Shown here piece after piece: positions 33,513-45,600 of a stretch of DNA of 64,000 nucleotides (positions are counted from its first letter, which is position 1; each line of letters opens with the position of its first letter). The notes under the pieces are model-generated. The model ran no database searches. It had not been told where the DNA came from and saw nothing but the letters and a program-made list of their open reading frames with translations. This stretch comes from Wurfbainia villosa (taxonomy: Eukaryota > Streptophyta > Magnoliopsida > Zingiberales > Zingiberaceae), in NCBI GenBank assembly GCA_025175895.1, contig CM045990.1:59459704-59523703 (forward strand). The letters run 5' to 3'. A program made the translations under genes and the position numbers.

Positions 33513-34623
33513 CATGTCAGCATTATATTGATGGTCCTAAAGGATTCTTCGGGTGGCTGTAAAAGAGCATTGCAACCGACACTCTTGAAAGGGGGGAGGT
33601 CAGGAAGATCAGTTTGTCAGGTCTCAGAATGAGGTAAAGGGGTAGGAAGTTGAGAAAAGAAATACAAGCTCTTCCATCCCTTGTGTGATGAGGGCATTTC
33701 CCTTAAGAATTGACAATCTAGATGACTGGCGAAGTAAAATACCCAGCATCTGACATCTTTAATTGAAATAGACTATGGAAAATAAGAGGGGAAAGAGAAA
33801 GCCCTAAATGTTTGCCAACCAGGATGAGAAAAGCATTGGGTGCTAGCTGGTTTACAACTATTCGATAAAAATCTACTAGTTTTAAGTAGATAGGTGGGAC
33901 CGGAAGACGGAGGCCACTCTCGAGTTGATCTATAAAGAAACAGTATTGTTTAGGGGGAGGATGGTTAGGTTGTTTGTCGAGTTGGAAAAATAACACTTAA
34001 TAGAGTTAGAGATATATAGTGTTGTGTCTCTGCGAAAAGGGTGGGAGGCGTCTATGCGTGTGGAAGTGGTTTCAAACTGGGGAGGGCTGGAGCTTTCCTA
34101 GGGTTTTGGGAGGAAGAAGCCATGAGTAAAAAAAGAGGAGGTAGAGGAAGTATCACTTAGAGAAGTAAAAGATGAGGATCGAAGGAATAGAAGGAACCTC
34201 TCGGTGCTGGTGAAAGAAATCAAAGGCAAGACACTTGCATAATTGAGTTACGAAGCTAGGCAAAGGGTTGGAAACCATAGAAGACAGGAGGACGCGCAAA
34301 GAATACTGAAGTAGAGATGTGGAACATTCGGGGATGGCACGTTAAAATACTTCACCCTAAAAATTAAATGGGTTGGGCTTGTTAAGCCACCTTCTGAATG
34401 CCCAATGCGATCATATTAGAGCAGGAGAAGTAATGTCATATTTGCAAAAATAAGGTTGAATCGTGGGGCCCTTGAAGGGACAAGAAGCATCTGAAGTGTC
34501 ATCTGACTGAAAAGAATCGCATAGTATCTTGAGTGTTAGCAAGAATAATTTTAGAGTCATACCCATTTCATTAACGCAAGACAAGATGGCTAGTCCATAA
34601 TAATACGACTAAGTACTACAAGT
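33513..34623 (-). other. Remnant of an unrelated repeat right of element G
   Basis: Most of this stretch holds no recognisable gene. One minus-strand piece at 33718-33996 is described separately. The remainder (34000-34620) is purine-rich on the plus strand, without convincing coding potential, and leads into the 39-bp minisatellite. Confidence 0.4.
33718..33996 (-). pseudogene. Fragment resembling the plant 'putative gypsy type transposon' domain
   Basis: A 92-codon minus-strand stretch with the phrase ESGLRLPVPPIYLKLVDFYR, then QLAPNAFLILVGKH and LSPLIFHSLFQL. The order 'LRxPLPPF...VL.FY...QLAPNAW..L.GF' is how I remember the Transposase_28-type domain found in plant gypsy-derived ORFs. 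It has no start context or flanking exons and is truncated at both ends. I regard it as a repeat relic, not a gene. Confidence 0.4.
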
Positions 34624-34792
34624 CCCAAGTTGGGAAGAAATGACTCGGAGGGAAGGAAGAGTGTCGAGTCAGGGAGAGACGACTCGAAAAGAAGGAAGAG
34701 TGTCGAGTCAGGGAGAGATAACTCGAAAGGACGAAAGAGTGTCGAGTCAAGGAGAGACAAATCTGAAGGAAGAAAGAGTGTCGAGTTAGGGA
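34624..34792. repeat. 39-bp minisatellite, left part
   Basis: Copies of GTGTCGAGTCAGGGAGAGAC plus a CTCGGAGGGAAGGAAGA segment start at 34661, 34700, 34739 and 34778, an exact 39-base period. Because 39 is 13 codons, both strands stay open and show 13-residue repeats, plus strand SGRDDSKRRKSVE and minus strand DSTLFLPSESSLL. The array is interrupted by the solo LTR at 34793 and continues at 36436. Confidence 0.8.
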
Positions 34793-36435
34793 TGTTGGGG
34801 GATCGTATGACCGCTAGAGGGGGGTGAATAGCGTAATTGTCACTTTGATCGATTTCGTTCGTGCTTGTCTACAAGGCTTGTTATGCGCAGCGGAAATAAT
34901 AATAAAGCAATAACAAAATGCTACAAACACAAACACTAATACACAACACAAAGACATGACAATATAACATGGTTCGGAACCTTAGGGTTCCTACTCCACG
35001 AGTCGAGCTCAACGAGCTCTAGTGATGTAAACCACCACTAATACAACTCCTTCTCGACAATACTTCGGAGGTGGAGAAACCTCGTACAAGAATCTTACAA
35101 CAATAAGAATAAGCAAACCCAAAAACAAGCACAAAGATGAAATGAAAGAACAAACACTTTACACAAGTGAGCTTTTAAATGCTTGAGTTTTTGGTTGCTT
35201 TAGGATGCCTTGAAGGACTAGAATCACATCAACAACTCCCCTTCAGATCCTTAAGAAATGCCAAATGAAATCCTCCCCATCGAGATCCTTTTATGCCTCT
35301 GCGCGACCTGGATTTTCACCTGGCAATCGACTGCCAAAAGACCCCAATCGACTGCCTCTGTAGCTGTTGTTCCACAATGGATTAATCCACGTTGGAAAAA
35401 CTCCAACGGATAGCCTAGCAATTGACTTCCCTTACTAGCAGTCGACTGCTGCTTCAGTAGCCGACTGACCAGTCATCTACCGAAGGTTCTGTGCCCGTGA
35501 CCATAACCAACAATTGACTGCCCTCCATGACAGTCGACTACTCAGGGCCAGTCGAGGTGCCACCTCGACTGGGACTCCAATCGAGTCGCCTTGCGTTTGT
35601 GGCCGCAATTCGGCCGCAGTCGATCGCCAGTCGACTCCCGACCAATCGATTGGTCATAATCCCAGTCGACTGCTCAGAGTCAACTCCGCTGCCAAGTGTC
35701 AAAACACTTGACCAGTCGACTGGTCCATAACCCCAGTCGACTAACAAACCTCACCTATGAGGTTTACCACAAGTATGATTCCTTCATACTTGCTAGACCA
35801 CCCTTAGCCTAGACCTAAGCCTTCTAGCCACCTCCATTAGCCTCACGCCTATTGAATCCCTCCAAGTTATCCATGACTTGTTCATCCATATGCTAGCCTT
35901 TAGGTGCTTCCATCGGCTATTGTTATACTAACCGGGTCTACATCGTCAAGGCACATTTGGACTTACGCTGCCAAGACACACGCTTGGACTTTACGCCGCC
36001 AAACATTGGAATTATGCTGCCATGACAACCGCTTGGACTTTATGCCTCCAATATCATACCCTTGGACTTTCCAAATATCAAGTACCCATGACTTAGACTT
36101 TCACCGCCAAGACTACACACTTGGACTTACGTGGCCAAGACTACACCCTTTGACTTTCCTTACCAACTCCATGTTGAATTTTCCAAATTCCAAGACCCAT
36201 GCTTGGACTTTCCATGCTGAGTACCCATGATTTTGACTTTCCATGCCAAGTATCCATGACTTGGACTTTCCATGCCAAGTGTCCCACTTGTACTTCTCCA
36301 TCATATGGTCAATCTCATGTCAACCATATAGTTAACCCATTATCAAACAATGATCAATTCATCGTCAAACATCAAAACACTACTCAAGTCAAACTCGAGT
36401 ATGGTCAATCGTGACCTCGGCTGATTACACCAACA
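34793..36435 (-). repeat. Solo family A LTR, minus strand
   Basis: 1,643 bases from TGTTGGGGGATCGTATGACC to GATTACACCAACA on the plus strand. It has a perfect target duplication AGGGA (34788-34792 and 36436-36440) and no internal region, so it is a solo LTR left by LTR-LTR recombination. Reading the minus strand it shows the hairpin array (about 36290-35960), GTCGACT palindromes (about 35750-35330), a TATA-like CATAAAAGG (about 35290) and the GAGGTTTCTCCACCTCCGA block (about 35075). Confidence 0.9.
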
Positions 36436-36700
36436 AGGGAGAGGTGACTCGAAGGGACAGAAGAATGATGAGTTAAGGAGAGACGACTCGGAGGAAAGGA
36501 AGAGTGTTGAGTCAGGGAGAGGTGACTGGGAGGGATGGAAGAGTGGTGAGTCAAGGAGAGACGACTCGGAGGGAAGAAAGAGTGTCGAGTCGATGAGAGA
36601 TGACTCAGAGGGAAGGAAGAGTGTCGAGTCGAGGAGAGACAATTCAGAAGAAAGGGAGAAGTGTCGTGTCAAAGGAGAAGGACTCGAGAGATAAGCTAAA
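36436..36700. repeat. 39-bp minisatellite, right part
   Basis: Continuation of the array at 34624-34792 with more divergent units (GGGAGAGGTGACTCGAAGGG and variants). The minus strand remains open across 36343-36672 with repeats such as DSTLFLPSESSLL. Its function, if any, is unknown. GAGTC/GACTC elements recur in each unit. Confidence 0.75.
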
Positions 36701-37263
36701 GGGTTGAGCCGCGGTGGAATGACTCAGAAGTAGGAACAATGAGTTGGTTATTATGGAGACACGTGAAAATATTCCTTTCATAGGTTTTTATGGTTTGCTC
36801 ATATGTGCCCTCTTTTGATATGGCTTGAAGGTGCCTCATAGGCTTAACGGAAGATTCTTTGTAGAGATTGTCCCCTAACAACCTAACAGCATCACTACCA
36901 GGATCCACATGGCTTTCCACATGGACGGTCATCCTCGAAGGTTGTCCCCTAGTGGTCCGCCAAAAGGCATCTGAGAGCGGTCATAGAGAGGCTAATCCTG
37001 GGAAGGCTACTACAAAAGGAAGGGGAGGAAGAAGAAAGAGGGGATTTGATCATTCAGACACTAACTCTCTCTATACTATTGCGTCTGCTACTTCGGTTAC
37101 CTGCTCATCTCTTTCAACAGATCTAACTTAGACATCGGAGGGTCATTAGTCGAGACATCGACGATCATCTAATTTGTATTAACTTTGGCAAGAAAGAATC
37201 GAAGATTTATATTATAATTGGAGAGAACTCATCCTCGTCGGCGGAAGACCGAGGAAGAAAATA
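36701..37263 (+). other. LTR-like sequence without a recognisable gene
   Basis: It contains a purine-rich stretch with ACTACAAAAGGAAGGGG (about 37010) that could be a weak TATA region, and a pyrimidine/AT-rich tail ending near CCTCGTCGGCGGAAGACC. It resembles 59432-60366 in style. No termini or target duplication could be fixed. Confidence 0.3.
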
Positions 37264-38650
37264 TGAACTGCATCACTTAAATTAATTGCTAGACTCTTAT
37301 TCATCCTTAAAAAACCAGGCCAAAACTACTGCAAGACTAATATTTTTTTAAAATAAATTATGTAATATTTTTGAAAGTTATAATTTTTTAAAGGCTGCTA
37401 TATAAATTATAAAATAAAAATTTATTAAAAATATAAAACCTTAAGAAAGTTATAAATTTAAAAAATTATTGAAATAACTAATTTTGGCCAAAATGATTAG
37501 CTGATCATTTTTTATTCAAATTTTAAATTGAAAAATATAAATGCAAGTGACCCAATTACACAAAGCTACAGAGATAGTCATATAGCAGTTTTGTACAAAA
37601 ACTTTAAAAGGTCACTGGAGTGCACCTATTATTTTAAACTGATCAATGGCTCAAAAATGATAATATATTAATTTTGATCCAAGCTGCAATTTGCTCAAAC
37701 TTTGTATCCAAATATATAAATACATTACTATAAACCATCAGAGTGAAATAAGCTTTCAAATTTATCAAACGACTTAAAATGCTTATGTAGTAATTTTTAA
37801 TAAAATTGCCATATAGATCGGAGTGTTTTTTTTTAAATCAAAACTGCCACATAAATTTAACAGATTTGACTTGTCAAAATTGCTACAAAATGGACAATCC
37901 TATAGAGTTATTTTGAGTTAGTCACTCTAATGAACTTCAATAACCTTCTAAATTATGTGTTTAACTGTAAAATTTGAATGAAAGCTACTACTTAATTATA
38001 TATTCAAATTTTAAATGTAAATAAAAAATAACTATATAGTAATTTTCACACAAAAGTACTGTAACATCATTTTTTATATAAATATATATATATTTAAAAA
38101 AATATATAAGTCACGTAGTAATTTTTGAAATTTTCATAGTAAAATTTATCTTACATGATTTTTTAAAATATATATTTTTAATTTTTTTTTAATTCAGTTT
38201 AACTAAAACATCTACGTGAATCTTTTTGGTGTGTTAGATGGGTTGACTAGTCAATATTTTTTTTTAATAAATCAAAAAAGAAACATCCTTGACGACTCAA
38301 TAGGACGCTCTTATTATTTTTTACATCAAATAAAAAAGAATTTTTCACTAGTCCAACTGAGGAGAAGGTGCATGATTTGTTTTCTTTTTTGGAACACAAA
38401 AGTATGATGTGTCCTCAAACAAGTGCACCCTTTCGGAAATCTGCCAACAAAATTTCTTTTCCCAAGTCACTAAAACACAGTTATTATTAATAATAATGTT
38501 ATTTTGCAAGCATTTTTAGCTATTTTGATTTGTGTGCATCTTAAAAGAAACTTCATTTTAAGAGCCGTGTTATTGGGTATTTTTAAATAACAAGAGACTT
38601 GTTTACACTTTCAAACAACTAGAAAATTTTACATTTGCCACTTAAGTTTT

Positions 38651-38689
<39 letters not shown>

Positions 38690-39145
38690 TTTATATAGAT
38701 TGTGAATATGGACCACGGAATTTTGGAAGGGAATAAGTGGAGTTGGGAATGAAAGCTTTAGCAGTATTTTAATATATTAAATTACCAATGAACATTTCAC
38801 AAAAAGATGAATCAAATGATCTGAAGATTGCCAAAGCATTTCCAAAAGTTTACTAACCGTGACAATCGTGTTTCTGAAAGAAAAAAAAACAAAGAAAAAA
38901 GAAAACTGATAGGGGCTTTTCAAAGCAAATAACCCGTCTAACATCAATGTCACATCGCTTCCCGTCACGGGTAAAAGCTTTGTAAGTTTACAGACCCACA
39001 GTTCATTTTGGTGCAATCAAATACAAGTGCGCTCCCAATCGCTTGGCCAAAGGGAACCAAGCTCAAGTCAGGCAGAAAATAACCACAAAAGATGGTTTCA
39101 TCTTGTCCATTCAATGAAACCTCTACTGCTACAGTTTCTTCATTT
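37264..39145. other. AT-rich intergenic spacer
   Basis: About 1.9 kb, strongly AT-rich, without coding-like frames on either strand. A (TA)n microsatellite lies at 38654-38687. Nothing else is recognisable until the 3' end of the RING gene. Confidence 0.6.
38654..38687. repeat. (TA)n microsatellite
   Basis: An uninterrupted run of about 17 TA units. Confidence 0.95.
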
Positions 39146-39153
39146 ACAGAATA

Positions 39154-39159
39154 TTTATT
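39154..39159 (-). terminator. Possible polyadenylation signal of the RING gene
   Basis: AATAAA on the minus strand about 40 bases after the stop codon at 39196. That is close to the stop but within the normal plant range. Motif only. Confidence 0.35.
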
Positions 39160-39195
39160 CTATTAGTTATATCTCATAGTTGTTGCTTCTTCGCA

Positions 39196-39613
39196 TTATG
39201 AATGCATCCGAGCTAAACATATGGGCCCACGAATTAAGCTTTCTGGCCGACCACCATTAGTAGGTTGTGCAAAAGGCCTCCACCCACTTGATTCGACATG
39301 AAAAGGCACTAAAGGATACGGAGTGAATCGTTCACATTCCCAAGTGTAGAATTGGTGCCTGGGAATGATCTCATCGCTGCCCATCGTATTCTGACCTGAT
39401 ATAGGAGGAAACAAGAAGTATCGAGCATGATCTGGAAGAGGTTGTGCAGCTAGTCTGATGCTCCTTGAACCTCCTCCAACTTGTGGCATAGGTGGCACCA
39501 TGGATCCTGGGGCATTTTGCAAATTGTGATAGTAATCCTGTTGATTAATGCTGACTGGAGCTCTTGGATACAATGGGACCAAAGATTGAATAGTAGAATT
39601 GGAGGCTGCAGGC
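39196..39613 (-). CDS. RING gene last exon
   Basis: About 139 codons to a TAA. The acceptor is TCCAG at 39613 or GCAG at 39605. Proline-, serine- and aromatic-rich, with HARYFLFPPISG and FTPYPLVPFHVESSGWRPF, the C-terminal features of the RFI2 family. No stop interrupts it. Confidence 0.7.
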
Positions 39614-42600
39614 CTGGAGTCGGATAAAATAAAAATAATCACGATCATGAAATGACCAAGAAAGTTTATATAGACTAATTAAACTAAGAATTTGGCACAG
39701 TTTCAACTCAAATAATTTACTTTCTTCTGAAGACATAATATTCCATAAAAATCAAGATATTAAAAAGTGCTATTAAAATAGAGAAGGAAATATATAAAAG
39801 TAACAATGAGTAATATATATATATATATACAAGAATATTAGCACAACTCATCCGTGAGCACCTCCATTATCCATCATCCGATCCACTAGGATTCAAGGAT
39901 TGGACTATAGTGCTCACCCGATCTAACGATGGATAATAGAGGTGCTCACGGATGAATTGTGTAGCTTTTATCCTGGTCATGCACAGGATGAGCAACAGAA
40001 GGAATGTGCCCAGTGTTTGAACTATGCATATCACTGTGCAAACACTGCACATAGAGCACATCCTGGACGCACACAGTGCACACCCAGGATAAATTTTTTC
40101 TATATATATATATATATAATCAATCAAATATTTTATATTTTTAAATAAAAAATTTAAAATAGCAAATTAATAACTTAATTAATAAGCAAGGACACAACCA
40201 ACAAAATCGTGTGTTATGCTTTTACACCCTTAATCCGCTGAGCTTTTCTTCCTTAACGGAATCGTGTGTTATGCTTTTACACCATTATTCCACCAAAAAT
40301 GGTTGGTGGCTACAAATGTATCAAAGCAAAGCAATGAAACCAAAATTAACAGAAAAAACTGTGGCCTATGCTTTTGTACAATTTGTGTAGTCCTAACTTT
40401 ACCAAAATGCAACCACAGTATACCATATATGTATATGGATACTCTAAGATGGTAGGCTATTCTTTGCAATGCAACCCACAAAGTTCTAGTCTCCCAAACT
40501 TGCATAATTTTGCACACAATGCTACACCTACGATACAGACTGGGAATACACAAAACGCTTTTCCAGTAAATTTGGACAAGGTTAGCATTATTAATGTTAA
40601 TAATCAAATCAGCCAGGCAAGCAATCTAGGTTGATTAATTAACCTAAATTTTAGAAAGCATTAATTCATTATGTAATGGGCAAAAAAATTAGGGAGGGAG
40701 GAAGATAAAAAAGAACTAGATATATATAGAAGGATTAATGACAGTAATAAAATGGAATTTGTCATCTCCTAATTAACCATAACGATTCAAAAGACTGAGG
40801 CTAACAATACTAACTTCAAACCCACTTTACATCAAAAAGCATGAAGGTATCAACTACTGATGTGTATGCATTGTCATCTTCATAGTTACCCCTCAATTGT
40901 ACAGAAATCTTTTGAAGGTGATTAATACCTTGGTAAAGACCATGCAGGTTGTTACCAAGGTTCCCTTCAAAAAAGAAAGTATGAAAACCTTTTTTTCAAA
41001 CAAAAACATCACTGATAACTCGTGCAGTCAATCATGTCATAACCAATCATAATGGTTTTAATACAAAACTTATAAAATACAAATGAGTTATTTTTAAAAC
41101 TACTGCAACATGATGTATAGATTTATAGTTTCCAGGAAAAAAAATTAACAAGATATTGGTAAAACTTAATCCTGCTATTGTGTTATTTTTGAATCTTGTC
41201 TTTGTGATTTGTGATTCAAGTAGTGTTGGTGTCATATACCTAAATGTATTGATAAGATTATTTTGTTTGTATAAGCTGGTTCTTTTACAAATAGTTCGAG
41301 TTTTTGGAATAAGCACTTAGTAAATCAACTTCAGCATATCATCAGGAGGCTCAAAGTTCAAATCCTAGCCACGTAAAAAAGAAAAAAGAGAAATTTTATT
41401 AATTTATGTGCTAGGTTTGGATCAATAAAGTATACTCGCCAAAATATAGAAATTAATATCATAAAACCATATGTTAATCATTTTCTTGATAGCTCAAGCT
41501 CAAGCTTTTGGGATACTGATTAGCCAATCAACTTAACACTTTGCATGTGTCTGTCTATTAAGTGTCTTGGTTGCTTGTAATTCACCTCTTATGTTTTGCA
41601 TCTAAGTTTCTTGATTCTGATCCATTGATTTAAAGACAAGTGCAAGTCACAGGTGAAGCCATTGGGATGCCAAATTTGTACAGAGACGAGACAGATACAG
41701 GGAGAGATGCCTTTTTAGACACCACCTTCAAGTGAAGTTTTAAAATTTAATCCATCCATAAATACTAAGTAATATGAAATATGAAGAGTGCTTAATTAGC
41801 TCAATTGTTACATTTGCATGCATTATTAACTCTAAGACTAACTGCAAAATTTGAAAAATACAAGACAGAAAACATTCACAGACATATAATGAGCACTTTA
41901 CAGTCATTCTTTGCATAAAACAATTTCTCCTAAAAATTTTTCTAATTGAATTATTGAGTTCCGCATCTGCTAAACTAATCAGCAGTGCTGCTGGCAATGA
42001 CTGCTAACCACTAGACACCAATCTACAAGAGTGGTCGGACCCATCCTCTAGGTGTGAACACTTGCCTTCTCCCTATATGATAGAGAATGATGCACATGCA
42101 TGTTCGTATGACAACAAGAAGTGTCCTAACCGTGCTGCATGTAAGATTCACACTTGACAATGTAGCCAGCATATGATCAAGGTTATGAAAACTAATATAA
42201 TTGCTGAAATTTCCTAGAAATAATCCCATAGACCATATGTCTCAGTCAACAATAGTCCATCGTCCATTAAAGGCTTAATCCACAATACATTAATCATCCA
42301 CCAAAGACATCTTTAACAAACTCATTGTTCACCGATAAATCATCAACGTAAATTGTCTAGTGTTATGTTAGGTTGTCCTATGATCGTCATGTTATAACAA
42401 CATAATGTGTCTATCTAACTGTCCTTTTAGATGTGTACCAACACCAACCATAATAAATAATTGCATCATGTTATAATATAAAAACAATTTAATTAACCTA
42501 CACTAGAGCTATAACCGAACCAAGTTAGCCAAGATTTATATTGTTCAAGCATGTTTGATAAAGTAACCGAGCCTAAAATGAACAAGTCATTTTGGCTTGG

Positions 42601-45600
42601 TTTGGTTTTTTTTTTTTTTTGGGTTGGAGTTTGGTTCTTTAGATGTTATCAAGTTCTCAATTTGAGCTTGTTTGATTGTTTGCAACTTTTATATTTTTAA
42701 ACCTGTTTGGTTGGTTAGTGAACTTAATATTTCAAGCTTGTTTGCCTATTTACAAGTTTGAAAAGAGCTTTGTTTTTTAATATGGTTCATAAACTTTGTT
42801 TATAAATATTATTTAGGAAGAATGTTCACAAACGGTTCACAATCTTTGTTAATGAACATTAATGAGATGAACACATATGTGCTCAAACTTATTTATTAAA
42901 TTGACCTTGTGTATTTTGAATGAATATAAACAAGCTCTTACCAAGTCGACCACCAAGTTTGCTCATGAATGTTTGGTTCACTTACAACCCTAATGTACAC
43001 TAGCTCATACAAAACCACATGAAACGATATTAATATGAGAAACCAATCATGCAAATCAACAAAAAAATCTTTGTATAATAATTCTTGTTAAGAATTCGTG
43101 TACAATGGTCGACCATTATAAAATCTATGTCACTATAATATAATTGCATAAACATATATCACAAGATTCCACATATATGCAAATTATTAAAAATCAACAA
43201 TACTACAAAGGTAGCAGAACAACCTAGGCAAATAGATAAAAAGGTAAGCTGGGATTCATTAAGATACAACATGTCAAAACACCAAGATTACATGATTGCA
43301 CTACTATCTGTGGTGGTCATTTGTAATCCATAATTAAAACAATTGTAACTTTAATTATTAATTCAATTTCAAATTTGAATAACTTATCCTCAAACATAAT
43401 CTCGACTAATTCGTCACACTGCAACTGACACTCCAGTCCAAGGTCCTTTCAATATCCAAACAATTTAATCTCATTGAAAACCAAACATTTACAAGTTCAA
43501 AGCAATTACCCTTATAGGCCACTATCAATGCACTATTACAACCCTAGAATCTAAGACTCATCCTACATCCAGCAATCCATCTCAATCAATACATGATCCC
43601 AATATTACCTCTCATGTCCACCTTAATCTCAATCACTTCTAACAAAATAGTCAACCAACATGATCATTATAATGTCATCAACCTCAATTGCTTCACTAAA
43701 ATAAATTGTCCATCTAAATCATCGACATCATCCTTGCACTAAAACATCAAATTCAATCCAATCAACATATATTATCAATACTTGCGGCCATACTCCCCAC
43801 TCAAATCCCACCTCTTAATTTAATGACTAAAACTCCAATAATCATATACAAAGAACAACTATCAGAATCTACAACCGTCCCAACTATTATGAAAACTACC
43901 CACTACAAAGAAATTGGATAAGAATCAACCTTAGTTGGCTCACTTACGAAGATCTGAATAGTCTATCTTGATTGGTTGGCTCACTTACAAAGATCATCAA
44001 CTCAATGGGCACCCCAACTGATTGCTTTAAGTTCCAAACTAATGAATAATACACAAACAGCACCATTTAAAACAATGCAACCACAATTAAATTACCAAAT
44101 ACAAGCGACCTGCTAAGGTGGATGTACCGAATAAGGCTACTGCAAGGTTAAGGAGGTAATGGACCTTTTAGTGAGGAAATCATAAGTTGAGTGAAAGAGC
44201 CCGTTGTTGTCCTGGTCTCTGCAAAGGGGAACGAGGGGAGTTGTCTGCTTGATTTGTGTGTAAGAGCGATGAGCTTTGAGGGACAAAATAGGTGAGTTCT
44301 AGGCTCATAAAATGATAGCTACAGTAGAGGGGGTTGATCAATGAAGGTAGAGCGCAAGCTGTGGAGTTGCACTCGACAGAGCATTGGAGAGGAGAGGAGA
44401 CACTAAGGTAGTGTGTGAGCAACTTCAAGGGAGGAGAAAAAGCAAGTATGGAAGGGGGTTCACAGACACTTAGAGAACAGGGAGGAGAGGGAGATGATGC
44501 CAGAGATGTGTTGCAGATGGCGAGAGTGCATGCATATGGACATCAAGTGATCACGACAAGAAGAGGGGATGGTGAGAGCTCAATTCTCACACGATGAAGA
44601 GAGGAGAGAGTTTAAGTAAACCAAAGTCACCAACTTCATCTAAACAAAGCTGAACTGATTAGCTCAGTTCAACATTGGTTATGCCAAAACTTACAAATTG
44701 AGCATAATTGACTTCAGTTCAAACACAAAGCAAACTCAAATAATCTCCACTGAGTATAATCTAATTAGCCAATCTAACTTGATTGTGAACCTAAATTGGA
44801 TTCAAATACAACAAATCAGCCATTCTGGTTCACCCTTAAATCAAACAATTCAGCCAAAAATATACTCCAAACAATTAAAGACATTGATTCTTTTTTAACT
44901 TTATAATTGAAGACTATGATTCTATTTTAACATTATAATTGAAGTTATTCTTTTTTTTTTTACTTTCAAAGATATATAAAAAGAACCAGAAATAACAACA
45001 ATTAAAATGACAAACTTACTCAAAAGGCAATGGAATTGTTGCTAATCTACCAATTGGGCACCAATGAACTCCAAATGGCTGCATAAATGAATGAGAACTA
45101 ATTGGATTATAATTGTTGCAAGTAGTTAAAAACTAAGGACAAGAATCTTCTAGAACATATAAACTCACAAGGTGACAAACAAAATGGAGAAAACAGGAAA
45201 ACATCTGCCATTAAACTTCACTAGAAACATAACCTTGTGAATTACTTCAACTGGAGTTACATTACATGCTAGTAGGGCTTCATTAAAGAAACATTTTATT
45301 GACAAAAATTATATATTAATCAAAGAATAAAACAAATTAAAAGGATTTGGAAACAAGCGAATAGAGGTAAGAGATACATAGTAGCCCAAAGATAAAGGAA
45401 TGACAAAAGAACCGCAGCTAATGCAGAAAAAGATTTATATTCCATAATATTGTTAAAAATGCCCATACATCCACAGTTGTACCCACATATGCAGTGCTTC
45501 ACTGCCACATGTGCCAGCACATATTTCCATATCTAATTTGGCCCAGCAAGACTGAATTTTCTAATTAAACCCATGGTTTGAAATGTCGTACTGTGTCAAG

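Larger units (their letters stand above)
39614..45019 (-). other. Long intron(s) of the RING gene with small transposons
   Basis: 5.4 kb between exon 3 and the last exon. It should contain one or more further exons, but I could not recognise them on the minus strand. It holds two hairpin elements (39842-40098), a hAT-like element (42507-42995) and AT-rich sequence. A plus-strand open stretch at 40404-40634 is N/Q/S-rich but on the wrong strand. Confidence 0.5.

Noticed and set aside
40404..40634. Plus-strand N/Q/S-rich frame within the RING gene intron, considered as the missing exon
   Set aside because: It is on the opposite strand to the gene and has no recognisable domain.
44180..44600. 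Open frames on both strands in a purine-rich intron stretch
   Set aside because: Composition-driven; no splice sites or family phrases, and it does not match the RING gene.
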